DNA from: an uncultured Verrucomicrobiota bacterium
GTDB lineage: Bacteria > Verrucomicrobiota > Kiritimatiellia > CAIVKH01
Length of the DNA stretch: 64,000 nucleotides
Direction: 5' to 3'
NCBI GenBank assembly: GCA_937873455.1
Contig: CALMYG010000043.1
Coordinates: forward strand, 202,930-266,929
Shown here: piece after piece, positions 53,700 through 63,066 of the stretch
Layout of the letters: every line of letters begins with the position of its first letter
How positions within the stretch are numbered: the first letter of the stretch is position 1
Position numbers and translations under genes: made by a program
Notes under the pieces: generated by a model
Database searches by the model: none
What the model saw: the letters and a program-made list of their open reading frames with translations, nothing else
Told to the model about the DNA's origin: nothing

Positions 53700-54622
53700 C
53701 AGGATTTTTCCTCCGACTCGTCTTCCTCGTCCTCGAAATCCTCATCCTCATCCTCGTCATCGTATTCGTCGTCTTCGTCGTCATCAAATTCATCGTCATC
53801 ATCGTCGAATTCGTCTTCGACACCGGCCTCATCGTTTTCGTCTTCGCTCGCGTCGTCTTCGGCACGACTATTGCCGGCCTGGTCTGGCCGCTCATCGTCC
53901 GTTTCGTCGCCAGGAGTATCCGTATCCAACGTCGTCGCGTCGCCGGTTACCGCCTCGGATCCCACGGACGCATCCGGAACGGATTGTTCTTCGTTCACCG
54001 CCCGCTCAATGGCTTCATTGCGGCGGGCTTCGGCTTGCGCTTTTTCCATCCGGCGCAATTCCTCAATGCCTGGGAGATCCTGCACATTCTTTATGCCGAA
54101 ATACTCCAGAAACTTCTGGGTGGTGGCGAACAACCAGGGACGTCCCGGCAGCTCGCTGCGCCCGGCAGCCTTCACCAGTTGCATTTCCATGAGGTTCTTC
54201 AAAATCGCGTCCACCGCCACGCCGCGAACGGCTTCAATTTCCGAGCGGGTACACGGCTGGCGGTAGGCGATAATCGCCAAGGTTTCCAGCGCCGGTTTGC
54301 TCAACCGGTTGCTGCGGCCCTTCTCGAGCATCTGGCGAATCCATATCCCGCAATTCAAATCGTTCTGCAGCCGGTAGCCGTTGGCGACTTCACCGACATG
54401 AATGCCAATCCGGTCGCGAATCAACTCTTCGTTCAACTGCTTGATCGCGGCGCGCAGGTCGTCATCGGTCACCTGGGCGAAATCCTTCACCGGGCCTTCG
54501 TATTGTTTGGCGGCATCGCGCAAGGTTTTCCGGATGGTTTCGATGGAAACCGGCTCACGGGCCGCGAACAGCAGGGCGCCGACTATTTGTTTCAGTTCTG
54601 GTATGACATTCCAATCGGTCAT
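53699..54622 (-). CDS. scpB: Segregation and condensation protein ScpB with an acidic tail
   Basis: 307 residues. Residues 1-195 are the two winged helices of ScpB (LKQIVGALLFAAREPVSIETIRKTL, KPALETLAIIAYRQPCTRSEIEAVRGVAVDAILKNLMEM, LEYFGIKNVQDLPGI). The remaining about 110 residues are low-complexity Asp/Glu (over half acidic), which is far longer than usual. Works with ScpA and SMC to organise the chromosome. Confidence 0.9.
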   Translation of the reverse strand: MTDWNVIPELKQIVGALLFAAREPVSIETIRKTLRDAAKQYEGPVKDFAQVTDDDLRAAIKQLNEELIRDRIGIHVGEVANGYRLQNDLNCGIWIRQMLEKGRSNRLSKPALETLAIIAYRQPCTRSEIEAVRGVAVDAILKNLMEMQLVKAAGRSELPGRPWLFATTQKFLEYFGIKNVQDLPGIEELRRMEKAQAEARRNEAIERAVNEEQSVPDASVGSEAVTGDATTLDTDTPGDETDDERPDQAGNSRAEDDASEDENDEAGVEDEFDDDDDEFDDDEDDEYDDEDEDEDFEDEEDESEEKS

Positions 54623-54648
54623 GCGCGTCGTTGCTCCCTACTCGCCGT

Positions 54649-55377
54649 TTAAAGGTCCTCAATCGGGACCAGATCAATATCGCCAAAATGTTCGCTTTGC
54701 TTGGCCCGGACTTGGCGAAGCCGGATCAACTCCAGAATGGCCAGAAACGTGCAGACCATTTCATAACGGTGGGTCATCCCCCCCAGCAATCGGGATAAAC
54801 TGGCCCGTCCCTTTCGCTTCATCATGTCCATGATCACATCGATTTTTTCGGCCACGGTAAATTGTTCGGCGAAAATTTCGCGGAGCTCTTCACGCGGGGC
54901 TTTTCGCAAGGCTTCATTAAACGCGCTGATCAAATCAAAGATGCTGACATCCTCCAGCGCGATGTCCGGCTCCGGGCCCAGTTGAATCCCCTCGCCGGAG
55001 CGTGAAAAGAGATTTTCCTGGCGCACTTCCAATTCGCCCAGGTGCGCGGCGGCATCCTTGAACTTCTTGTACTCGACCAATTGACGCACCAGATCCCAGC
55101 GCGGATCCTCCTCATCCTCGACCTGGGGACGCTCCTCCACCGGGAGTAACATGCGGCTTTTGATCATCATCAGGGTGGCCGCCATGACGATGAATTCCCC
55201 GGCGATGTTAAGATCGAGCATCTTCATCACATCCAGATACTGCATGTACTGGTTGGTGATCCGGACAATCGGAATGTCGTAGATATCGATCTCGTCCTGC
55301 TTGATCAGATACAGCAACAGGTCGAGCGGCCCCTCGAACACCTCGAGTTGCACCTTGTAGGGTTCGTTCGTGGTCAT
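54649..55377 (-). CDS. scpA: Segregation and condensation protein ScpA
   Basis: 242 residues: the kleisin N-terminal VQLEVFEGPLDLLLYLIKQDEIDIYDIPI, then a charged linker and a C-terminal winged helix. It bridges SMC heads and holds ScpB. 26 bases separate it from scpB, and it begins 3 bases after trpS. The length is normal. Confidence 0.92.
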   Translation of the reverse strand: MTTNEPYKVQLEVFEGPLDLLLYLIKQDEIDIYDIPIVRITNQYMQYLDVMKMLDLNIAGEFIVMAATLMMIKSRMLLPVEERPQVEDEEDPRWDLVRQLVEYKKFKDAAAHLGELEVRQENLFSRSGEGIQLGPEPDIALEDVSIFDLISAFNEALRKAPREELREIFAEQFTVAEKIDVIMDMMKRKGRASLSRLLGGMTHRYEMVCTFLAILELIRLRQVRAKQSEHFGDIDLVPIEDL

Positions 55378-55380
55378 GAA

Positions 55381-56343
55381 TCAGTCCAGACCCACGGCGC
55401 GGCGGACGGCCTTTAATACATCACGTACCGCTTCGCGGGCGCGCAGGGCGCCGTCGTGCAGAATACGGTCCACATGGTCCGCATTGGTTTCGAGTTCCTC
55501 GCGTTTTTTGCGAAGCGGCTCAAAGTGCTCCTCAAAAAGGGCGTACAGTTCCTTCTTCGCCTGTCCGTAGCCAAGGCCGCCCTGGCGGTAGCGATGGGCA
55601 AGGTCGCGGGCTTGTTCGTCCGAAGCAAATAGCTTGTACAATTGATACACCGTGCAGGTTTCCGGCGTTTTCGGTTCCTCCACGGTTTTGCTGTCGGTCA
55701 CGATCCGCATAATCGCGGAGCGCACATCGTTTGGTTTTCCGAAAATATCAATGGTGTTGTTATACGACTTGGACATTTTCTGGCCGTCCGTGCCGGGCAC
55801 CACGGCGACATGCTCCAAAATACGTGGTTCGGGAATTTTGAAAACCGGGCCGTACTGGAGATTGAATTTGTTGGCGATGTCCCGCGTGACTTCGAGATGC
55901 TGTTTTTGATCCTTGCCCACCGGCACGACATCGGCGTTTACACTCAAAATGTCCGCCGCCATCAACACCGGATAGGCGAACAGGGCGTGGCTGGCGGCAA
56001 TGCCGTGCGCGGTCTTGTCCTTATACGAGTGGCAGCGCTCCAGCAGCCCCATCGGAGTCACCACCGAAAGCAACCAGGTCAGTTCGGTTACTTCCGGAAC
56101 ATCGCTTTGGCGGTAAAATGCCGTGCGGTGCGGATCGAGTCCGCAGGCGAGAAAATCCAAGGCGACATCACGAATCGCGGCGCGCAGAACCTGGGGATCC
56201 CGTACCGTGGTTAACGCGTGGTAATCGGCGATAAAGAGAAAAGCCTCACCCTGCTCCTGGAGCTCCAGGGCCGGGCGCATCATGCCGAAGTAGTTGCCAA
56301 GATGCAACTTACCCGATGGTTGTATGCCGGATAAAATCCTCAT
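55381..56343 (-). CDS. trpS: Tryptophanyl-tRNA synthetase
   Basis: 320 residues from the ATG at 56343, where the protein starts MRILSGIQPSG; an upstream in-frame extension is not conserved. Class I motifs: LHLGNYFG (HIGH-type) near residue 16 and KMSKS near 195; also ADILSVNADVVPVGKDQ. First gene of the trpS-scpA-scpB-aromatic operon; the synthetase beside aromatic amino-acid genes is suggestive. Confidence 0.95.
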   Translation of the reverse strand: MRILSGIQPSGKLHLGNYFGMMRPALELQEQGEAFLFIADYHALTTVRDPQVLRAAIRDVALDFLACGLDPHRTAFYRQSDVPEVTELTWLLSVVTPMGLLERCHSYKDKTAHGIAASHALFAYPVLMAADILSVNADVVPVGKDQKQHLEVTRDIANKFNLQYGPVFKIPEPRILEHVAVVPGTDGQKMSKSYNNTIDIFGKPNDVRSAIMRIVTDSKTVEEPKTPETCTVYQLYKLFASDEQARDLAHRYRQGGLGYGQAKKELYALFEEHFEPLRKKREELETNADHVDRILHDGALRAREAVRDVLKAVRRAVGLD

Positions 56344-56470
56344 GTCGATACCTGTTCCTTCCCGAAAATTGAGATGATCACGGTAAACCAAGCCGGCAGA
56401 ATCGGCAAAACAAAAAGACGATGCCATGGAGGGGCACAGGCGCCGCGATCATTCTCCGATCACCCGTGGC

Positions 56471-58456
56471 TCAAGCCTGTCCGAACGAAAGCGGGACGGG
56501 TATTTCGAGGGTTGCGGCCAAGGCCCGGAACAACTCCACTTCGTTTTCCGCGACAACCTGATCGGACATCAGGCAGACCATCGCCGCTTCCAGCAACTGT
56601 TTTCGCACCGGCATGGTGGTCTGCAACAACCGGTCGAGCGCGGCTTTTACGCCTTCGAGATCCATCGCGCCCGCTTGCGGCAACGCCTGATCCTTAAACG
56701 AGGCGCCCAGGATGTCCATGCTCTTGCGGAAGGCCGCCTCGGCGGCGGTGTCGTCGGTCGCGCCCAACCGGGCCATTAAACCAATCAGAGCGGTCGCTTC
56801 AGCGGCGACCATTTCCACGCCATTCAGGGTCATGCGGGGAACGGAAAGCTTCAAGGTTTCGCGGAGACCAGACCGCACCATCTCCATAACGGCGAACTCG
56901 AACAATTGAATTTTCTGATCGGCCCGGATGATTTTATCGATGAGATCAACAAATCGTTCAGCTTGCTCCGCCGGAAGTGCGCGAAGAGCCGGCAGCGCAA
57001 GATCAACCAGGATTAAGCGATACCGCGGCTCGAGATGGGTGACCGCATCCAAGTGGCGCCCGACCGCATCGGTGAAGGACGCAGGTACCCACGTCCACGC
57101 ATCCGCGGAATCCCCTCCGGACGACGCGGCGATGAGCAGCGCAATCACGACGCATTGCGCGCCGAGGGGCTCATGCACCGCTTCGCGCAACGAACCGGGC
57201 AAGGCGTCCAGGAGTCCGCGGGATGCTTCCAGTTGATCGGCCTCCAGAATCCCGATCTGCTGAATCATCGCCGTGGGGTGTGCGGCCATGCCACCCAGAC
57301 CGCCCCCGACCATAATGGTTCGTTTAATAAAATCGGGCCCCATAACGCCACCGGCCGCCGTTTTTTTCTTTTCCTCGCGCGGCTTTGCGTCGTCGTTACC
57401 GGACGCATACAAACTTTCCTGGGAGATCACCGTAAACTCCCCGTTGAAATCCGGATCAAGCAGCTTGACCCGCTGAGCCAGCGGGGGATGGGTTGCGAAC
57501 AAACTGCCGCCGCCCATCAGCCGTTTGATCCCATCGGCAAAAAACATATGGCTCAATTCTTCGGCGTGATCATTGGCAACGGCTCCACCCTGGGCGAGAC
57601 CGCCAACCTTCTTCAACGCCGAGGCGAGGCCAAGGGGATTCCGGGTAAATTGGACCGCCGAGGCGTCGGCCAGATATTCGCGCTGACGCGACACCGCTCG
57701 CTTGATCAGCCCGCCGAAAAAGTAACCGGCATACCCGATGATGATCAGCGCGAGTCCCAACGCGATGAACAACGCCACTCCCCCGCCCCGCTTGCCCGAA
57801 CCGGAACGGCTGGAGGCGGCAAGACGAATCAGGACACGTCCGACGATCGCCAACAGCAGGAGGCCGTGGACAATCCCGATCAACCGGATATTCAGCCGCA
57901 TGTCGCCATTTAAAATATGGCTGAACTCGTGGGCGATGACCCCCTGCAACTCTTCGCGTTTCAATCCGCGCATCGCGCCTTCGGTCACGCCGATTACCGC
58001 GTCATGGATCGAATAGCCGGCCGCAAACGCGTTGATGCCGGTTTGCCCGGTCAGCAGGTATACCGGGGGGACCGGAACCCCGGAGGCCAGGGCCATTTCC
58101 TCAACGATGTTCAAAAGCCGGCGCTCATGATACTGTGTGCTCGCCGGATCAATTCGCCGCCCGCCGAGCGATTCCGCCACCTTGCCGCCACCGTGGCGCA
58201 ACTGCGATAACTTGAAGGCGGTGCCGCCGAATACAATGGTGGAAATGCCCCCGGCAATCAGCAGGAACAAGTCAGGATTCCACATGGAAGGCGGCGGGGC
58301 CGGGGCATACCCCGGCTCGGAGACTGACGTCGCTCCCACAACCTGTACGGCGACCAGATACGCCGTGGCGATCAAGCCGGCCAAGGCAGCGAAAAATAAC
58401 GCCACCAGCCAGCCGGTTCGCCGTCGCGCATGTTCCTGACGGGCGAAAAAATCCAT
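56471..58456 (-). CDS. M48-family membrane metallopeptidase with long C-terminal extension
   Basis: 661 residues, twice the length of HtpX. Two N-terminal membrane spans (about 17-40 and 55-73), the zinc motif HEFSH near 175, two more spans (about 190-215, 225-250) and a catalytic-domain end near 350. The last about 300 residues are soluble and helical, with a TerB-like ending (VCLMSDQVVAENEVELFRALAATLEI). It follows lemA at 6 bases, the usual lemA-M48 pair. Substrate unknown. Confidence 0.85.
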   Translation of the reverse strand: MDFFARQEHARRRTGWLVALFFAALAGLIATAYLVAVQVVGATSVSEPGYAPAPPPSMWNPDLFLLIAGGISTIVFGGTAFKLSQLRHGGGKVAESLGGRRIDPASTQYHERRLLNIVEEMALASGVPVPPVYLLTGQTGINAFAAGYSIHDAVIGVTEGAMRGLKREELQGVIAHEFSHILNGDMRLNIRLIGIVHGLLLLAIVGRVLIRLAASSRSGSGKRGGGVALFIALGLALIIIGYAGYFFGGLIKRAVSRQREYLADASAVQFTRNPLGLASALKKVGGLAQGGAVANDHAEELSHMFFADGIKRLMGGGSLFATHPPLAQRVKLLDPDFNGEFTVISQESLYASGNDDAKPREEKKKTAAGGVMGPDFIKRTIMVGGGLGGMAAHPTAMIQQIGILEADQLEASRGLLDALPGSLREAVHEPLGAQCVVIALLIAASSGGDSADAWTWVPASFTDAVGRHLDAVTHLEPRYRLILVDLALPALRALPAEQAERFVDLIDKIIRADQKIQLFEFAVMEMVRSGLRETLKLSVPRMTLNGVEMVAAEATALIGLMARLGATDDTAAEAAFRKSMDILGASFKDQALPQAGAMDLEGVKAALDRLLQTTMPVRKQLLEAAMVCLMSDQVVAENEVELFRALAATLEIPVPLSFGQA

Positions 58457-58462
58457 GGGTTC

Positions 58463-59050
58463 TTAAAACGAGACTTTGGGCGCAGCGCGCTCGGCTTCGT
58501 TTTCGATGGCGAGCAATTGCGCGGGATGGAAACCCAACATGCCGGCAAAGATTACGGCCGGAAAGGTCTCCCGGGCCGTGTTGTAATGCATGACCGCGTC
58601 GTTAAAAGCCTGACGGGCAAAAGCCACGCGGTTTTCCGTGGTGGTCATTTCCTCGGAAAGCTGCATCATGTTTTGATTGGCCTTCAAATCCGGGTACGCC
58701 TCGGAAAGCGCGAACAACCGGCCCAATGCGCCGCCGAGATTCGATTCCGCCTTGCCAAGCTTCTGCATCGCATCGGGATCAGCCGGATTCGCCGCTGCCG
58801 CATTGGCGGCGGTGACCGCGGTATTGCGGGCATTGATGACCGCTTCCAGGGTTTCCCGCTCGTGCTTCATGTAGCCTTTGGCGATCTCCACCAGATTGGG
58901 AATGAGGTCATAACGGCGTTTGAGCTGCACATCGATCTGCGCGAATGCATTTTTGAATTTGTTCCGCAATCCGACCAGATTGTTGTAAATGCTGATGGCC
59001 AGAAAAATGACGACGGCCACCACCGCCAGAAAAATATAAAACCCTGTCAT
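58463..59050 (-). CDS. lemA: LemA family protein
   Basis: 195 residues: one N-terminal membrane span (about 4-22), then the helical LemA domain with YNNLVGLRNKFKNAFAQIDVQLKRRYDLIPNLVEIAKGYMKHE near its start and VAFARQAFNDAVMHYNTARETFPA at its end. An AAGGAG site precedes the ATG. Precedes the M48 gene. The role is not established. Confidence 0.93.
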   Translation of the reverse strand: MTGFYIFLAVVAVVIFLAISIYNNLVGLRNKFKNAFAQIDVQLKRRYDLIPNLVEIAKGYMKHERETLEAVINARNTAVTAANAAAANPADPDAMQKLGKAESNLGGALGRLFALSEAYPDLKANQNMMQLSEEMTTTENRVAFARQAFNDAVMHYNTARETFPAVIFAGMLGFHPAQLLAIENEAERAAPKVSF

Positions 59051-59122
59051 ACGCGTTCTCCTTTAATGTTTCGTGAGAGATTGCGTGAACCCAATAAAAA
59101 ACTCAAGTCTTTGCGGCATCCG

Positions 59123-59150
59123 GGTGAAGGCTTGTCGAACGCCCTTCACC
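59123..59150 (+). promoter_or_regulatory. Hairpin in the polA leader
   Basis: GGTGAAGG at 59123-59130 pairs with CCTTCACC at 59143-59150, leaving a 12-base loop, 18 bases before the polA ATG. A hairpin this close could affect translation; no function is shown. Confidence 0.35.
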
Positions 59151-59167
59151 GGGGCTATAACCGGCGC

Positions 59168-61978
59168 ATGACCCGAACCTTGTACATGATCGATGGCATG
59201 GCGCTGATCTACCGCGCCCATTTCGCTTTGATAAAAAGTCCGATTTACAGCTCGCAAGGCGTCAACACGTCCGCGCTATTCGGTTTTCTGAATACCCTGC
59301 TTGACCTCAAGGAACAGGCCGGTCCGGACCATCTCGCGATCGCCCTGGATACTCCGGAGCCCACCGAGCGCCACCTCCGCTATCCGGCCTACAAGGCGCA
59401 TCGCGAGGAAATCCCGGAAGACATCGCCCTGGCCCTGCCGAATATGGATCGCATTGCCGCTGCGCTGAATATTCCCGTGCTGAAATACCCCGGTCACGAG
59501 GCCGATGACATCATCGGCACGCTGGCGGTCAAACATGCCGGGCCGGACCTCGATGTGTACATGGTCACCCCGGACAAGGATTTCGCCCAACTGGTGCGGC
59601 CGCATGTTTTCATCCTCAAACCGGGTCGGCAAGGAGCCCCGCCGGAAATTCTCGATACGCAAGCCGTCAGGGCCCGTTGGGAAGTGGCCGACCCCCTGCA
59701 TGTCATCGATGTGCTCGGCTTGTGGGGCGACGCCTCGGACAATATCCCCGGCATCCCGGGATTTGGCGAAAAAACCGCAAAAAAACTGGTGGGACAGTAC
59801 GGCCCCATCGAAAACATCTACGCCCATCTGGATGAAATAAAAGGCAAGCAGCGGGAAAAACTCGAAGCGTTCAAGGAACAGGCGCTGTTGTCGCGCGATC
59901 TCGTCACCATCCGTCTTGATGTTCCGGTGCGGGAAACCCTGAGCGATCTTGCGGTCCGCCCGCGTGATGATGATGCGCTGCGCGCGCTGCTCATTGAATT
60001 CGAGTTTAACAGCATTGGTCGCCGCCTCTACGGACAAACGTTCAAGGCCGGACGCGGGTTCACCGCCGCGTCGCCGGAACCCGCCCAAGGCGAATTGTTC
60101 GCCCTCACCGCTTCCGACGCACCTTCGCCGCCGGTGGCATCCGCCGGACCGGTCGAAGCCCCCCTCAAAACGCTCGCCGACATTCCGCACGATTATCGGC
60201 TGCTCGATGACCATCCGGCAATCGCCGCCCTGGCCGGGGAACTCATGACCGCGGATGCGTTTTGCTTTGATCTGGAAACGGACCAGCTCGATCCCCGGCA
60301 AGCGCGAATTGCCGGCATCGCCTTTTGCCGACGCGCCGGGGAAGCAGTTTATGTGCATTTTCCAGCCGATGAAGCCGAGTCCCGCCGCCGACTGGACATC
60401 CTCGCCCCGGTCTTCCAGCGCGCCGGGGCGCTAAAAATCGGACACCATCTCAAATTCGATCTTGGCGTATTGCTTGCACATGGCCTGGACGTTGAAGGTC
60501 CATTTTGGGATACGATGATCGCCCACACCTTGCTGGAACCCGATCGGCGCCACGGCATGGATGCCCTCGCGGAACAATACTTAGGCTACAGCCCGATTCC
60601 AATCACACGGTTGCTCGGGGACAAAGGCAAGGAACAGCGCACCATGTTTGAGGTTGATCCCGGCCAGGCCGCCGAATACGCCGCCGAGGATGCGGATGTC
60701 ACGTGGCGCCTGTACGAAACCTTCATGCCCATGCTTACCGAGCAACAGCTCGACGGCGTATTCCACGGCATTGAAATGCCGTTGCTTCCGGTGCTGTTGC
60801 ACATGGAGCACACGGGCATCCGGCTCGACGAACCGGCATTGCTCGTGGCATCCGCCGAATTGGCGGTTCAGCTAACCGACCTGGATCGCCGCATCCAGGA
60901 GCTGGCCGGAACCCCCTTCAACGTCAACTCGCCCAAACAACTCGGCGAGGTGCTTTTCGATCGCCTGGGCTTGAGCGAGAAGGCCCGGAAAACCCGCACC
61001 GGCCAATACGCAACCGATGAATCCATTCTATCCGAACTGGCCGGACACCATGAAATTGCCCGGCTTATTCTGGAGTACCGGGAAGCCGCCAAATTAAAAT
61101 CGACGTATGTTGACGCCTTGCCCGATTCGGTTTCCCCACGCACCGGACGGATTCACACCAGCTTTTCACAAACCGGGGCGGTAACCGGTCGCTTGGCCTC
61201 TTCCAATCCCAACCTCCAGAATATTCCCATCCGCACCGGGATGGGACGAAAAATCCGGGCCGCCTTCGTCGCCTCGGACGAACATCACTGTTTACTTTCG
61301 GCCGACTATTCACAAATTGAATTACGGATCATGGCCGAGCTTAGCGGGGATCCCGGCCTGCGCGAGGCGTTTGAACGGGGCCTGGACATTCACGCCGCCA
61401 CCGCCGCCCGGGTCTATGGCGTGGCCGTGACGGACATTACCTCGGAAATGCGCCGCAGCGCCAAAATGGTAAATTTCGGCATCATTTACGGGATCTCCGC
61501 ATTCGGGTTGGCCCAGCGGCTGGGCATTCCCCGCGGGGATGCGGCCCGCCTGATCCAGCACTACTTTGAACAGTACCCCGGGGTGAAAGCCTACATGGAA
61601 CAGACCGTCGCCAATGCCCGGGAAAAGGGTTATGTGGAAACCCTGAGCGGGCGACGCCGCTGGATTCGCGATATTCGCTCCGCGAATGGCACCGTGCGTG
61701 CCGCCGCCGAGCGTACCGCCATCAATACGCCCATTCAAGGGACCGCCGCCGACATGATTAAACTGGCCATGACGCGCATTGAAAATGCGCGGCGACGTGA
61801 AGCGTGGCGCACCGCGATGCTGCTGCAGGTTCATGATGAACTGCTGTTTGATCTACACCTTGATGAGCGCGATCGGGTACCGGCGATCATTGAGCGGGAA
61901 ATGAAAACCGCCCTGCCCCTCAATGTACCCGTGGTGGTGGAAATCGGGATGGGTAGGACCTGGCTGGAGGCGCACTGA
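59168..61978 (+). CDS. polA: DNA polymerase I
   Basis: 936 residues from the ATG at 59168. Residues 1-290 are the 5' nuclease (MIDGMALIYRAHFAL, GHEADDIIGTLA, GDASDNIPGIPG). The 3'-5' exonuclease (about 345-520) keeps DLETD near 370 and the AEDADVT motif, so proofreading is probably active. Polymerase motifs are SADYSQIELR (A, about 711), RRSAKMVNFGIIYG (B, about 762) and VHDELL (C, about 887). Works in Okazaki-fragment maturation and repair. Next gene starts 2 bases after its stop. Confidence 0.96.
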   Translation: MTRTLYMIDGMALIYRAHFALIKSPIYSSQGVNTSALFGFLNTLLDLKEQAGPDHLAIALDTPEPTERHLRYPAYKAHREEIPEDIALALPNMDRIAAALNIPVLKYPGHEADDIIGTLAVKHAGPDLDVYMVTPDKDFAQLVRPHVFILKPGRQGAPPEILDTQAVRARWEVADPLHVIDVLGLWGDASDNIPGIPGFGEKTAKKLVGQYGPIENIYAHLDEIKGKQREKLEAFKEQALLSRDLVTIRLDVPVRETLSDLAVRPRDDDALRALLIEFEFNSIGRRLYGQTFKAGRGFTAASPEPAQGELFALTASDAPSPPVASAGPVEAPLKTLADIPHDYRLLDDHPAIAALAGELMTADAFCFDLETDQLDPRQARIAGIAFCRRAGEAVYVHFPADEAESRRRLDILAPVFQRAGALKIGHHLKFDLGVLLAHGLDVEGPFWDTMIAHTLLEPDRRHGMDALAEQYLGYSPIPITRLLGDKGKEQRTMFEVDPGQAAEYAAEDADVTWRLYETFMPMLTEQQLDGVFHGIEMPLLPVLLHMEHTGIRLDEPALLVASAELAVQLTDLDRRIQELAGTPFNVNSPKQLGEVLFDRLGLSEKARKTRTGQYATDESILSELAGHHEIARLILEYREAAKLKSTYVDALPDSVSPRTGRIHTSFSQTGAVTGRLASSNPNLQNIPIRTGMGRKIRAAFVASDEHHCLLSADYSQIELRIMAELSGDPGLREAFERGLDIHAATAARVYGVAVTDITSEMRRSAKMVNFGIIYGISAFGLAQRLGIPRGDAARLIQHYFEQYPGVKAYMEQTVANAREKGYVETLSGRRRWIRDIRSANGTVRAAAERTAINTPIQGTAADMIKLAMTRIENARRREAWRTAMLLQVHDELLFDLHLDERDRVPAIIEREMKTALPLNVPVVVEIGMGRTWLEAH

Positions 61979-61980
61979 CC

Positions 61981-63066
61981 ATGCGCAACCTTTCCGCCGT
62001 CCGCATCCGTCCGGTTTTATGGCCGCAGCGCCTGATCGATGTCCGCCGTTCACTGCATCGTTCGTCGCGAATGATCGTCGCCCTCGGTCTTCTCGCGTTG
62101 AGCGGGAATGTCTTCTGGGTCTGGCACGAACGCGGTCCGCGACCGGCCGCCTTCGATCCGCTGGAAATTGACACCTGGTATCACCCGGCCTACGTAAACA
62201 GCATCCTGATCGCCATGATCATGCTTTACGCCCTCCGCCAAGTCACGCGAACCCGCGAAAAGTTGGAGGTCCTCGGCTATCCGCTGCTTGAACGGGAAGA
62301 CCAGCACCGCGGCGTCGAAATTTGGCGCAGCATCGAACCGCTGAGTAAACGACCAGTCCATCTTCATGTCATCCGGCCGGAAAAATTTCCTGGCGGCCAG
62401 GAAGATTGGCACGAGGCCAGCCAGCGATGGCTGCGGCGCGCCGACAAAGCCCGCCGGCTCGCCTCGCCCCACATCGCACACCTGATCGACAGCGGATTCG
62501 CCGACGGTCGACGCTTTTATGCCGCGATGGAGTTGATTCAAGGACTTCCCCTGGAAACGTTCATAGAAGAACATGGCCCCTGCCCGCCGGAACGCGCGGT
62601 CTACCTGCTCGCCCAAATGGCCCACGCCCTCGACGACGCGCATCGGTGCGGCATCTTCCCCGTCGCCCTCGCGCCGAGGAACATTCGCATCGGAAAACAA
62701 GCCTCCAATTGCGATTGGATTTGGATCGACCTTTTCCAATACGAACAAGTTGCCGGGGCGGAACCAAACCGTGCACAGGACATTCGTCAACTGGCCAAAC
62801 TAGCCATCGGGCTTCTTACCGGAATCTGGAACCCTGACGACGCCCCGGAGGTGAGCGCCGAGATCGACCAACGTTTGTCGGCGCCCCCGATTCCCTACCC
62901 CTTTCGGCGGGAGCTGCTGGCATGGTTGAATGCCGACGGATCACCGGATGCCCCTTCCCCCCTCGTCTTGGTTGAACGCCTCAGCCGCACCGTTGCCGCG
63001 CCGGTCTGGGACAACGAACGCGCAACGGCATGGTGGCAGGCGCGGGAGAGCGGGAAACAAGCATGA
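61981..63066 (+). CDS. Membrane-bound pseudokinase
   Basis: 361 residues. Two membrane spans (about 31-48 and 72-90) precede a protein-kinase fold (about 95-325). Key positions are lost: the VAIK Lys is His in VHLHVIRPE, the HRD-x-K-P-x-N loop reads PVALAPRN (His, Arg, Asp and Lys all replaced), and DFG reads DLF. ATP transfer is unlikely, so it is probably a scaffold or sensor. It starts 2 bases after polA and overlaps a metallophosphoesterase (ATGA). Confidence 0.65.
   Translation: MRNLSAVRIRPVLWPQRLIDVRRSLHRSSRMIVALGLLALSGNVFWVWHERGPRPAAFDPLEIDTWYHPAYVNSILIAMIMLYALRQVTRTREKLEVLGYPLLEREDQHRGVEIWRSIEPLSKRPVHLHVIRPEKFPGGQEDWHEASQRWLRRADKARRLASPHIAHLIDSGFADGRRFYAAMELIQGLPLETFIEEHGPCPPERAVYLLAQMAHALDDAHRCGIFPVALAPRNIRIGKQASNCDWIWIDLFQYEQVAGAEPNRAQDIRQLAKLAIGLLTGIWNPDDAPEVSAEIDQRLSAPPIPYPFRRELLAWLNADGSPDAPSPLVLVERLSRTVAAPVWDNERATAWWQARESGKQA

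Noticed and set aside
53700..53900. GAA/GAC-like microsatellite
   Set aside because: It encodes the acidic ScpB tail in frame, not an expansion in noncoding DNA.
58430..59167. Extension of polA upstream to 58430
   Set aside because: The extra 246 codons lie antisense to lemA and match no polymerase; the protein clearly starts MTRTLYMIDG at 59168.
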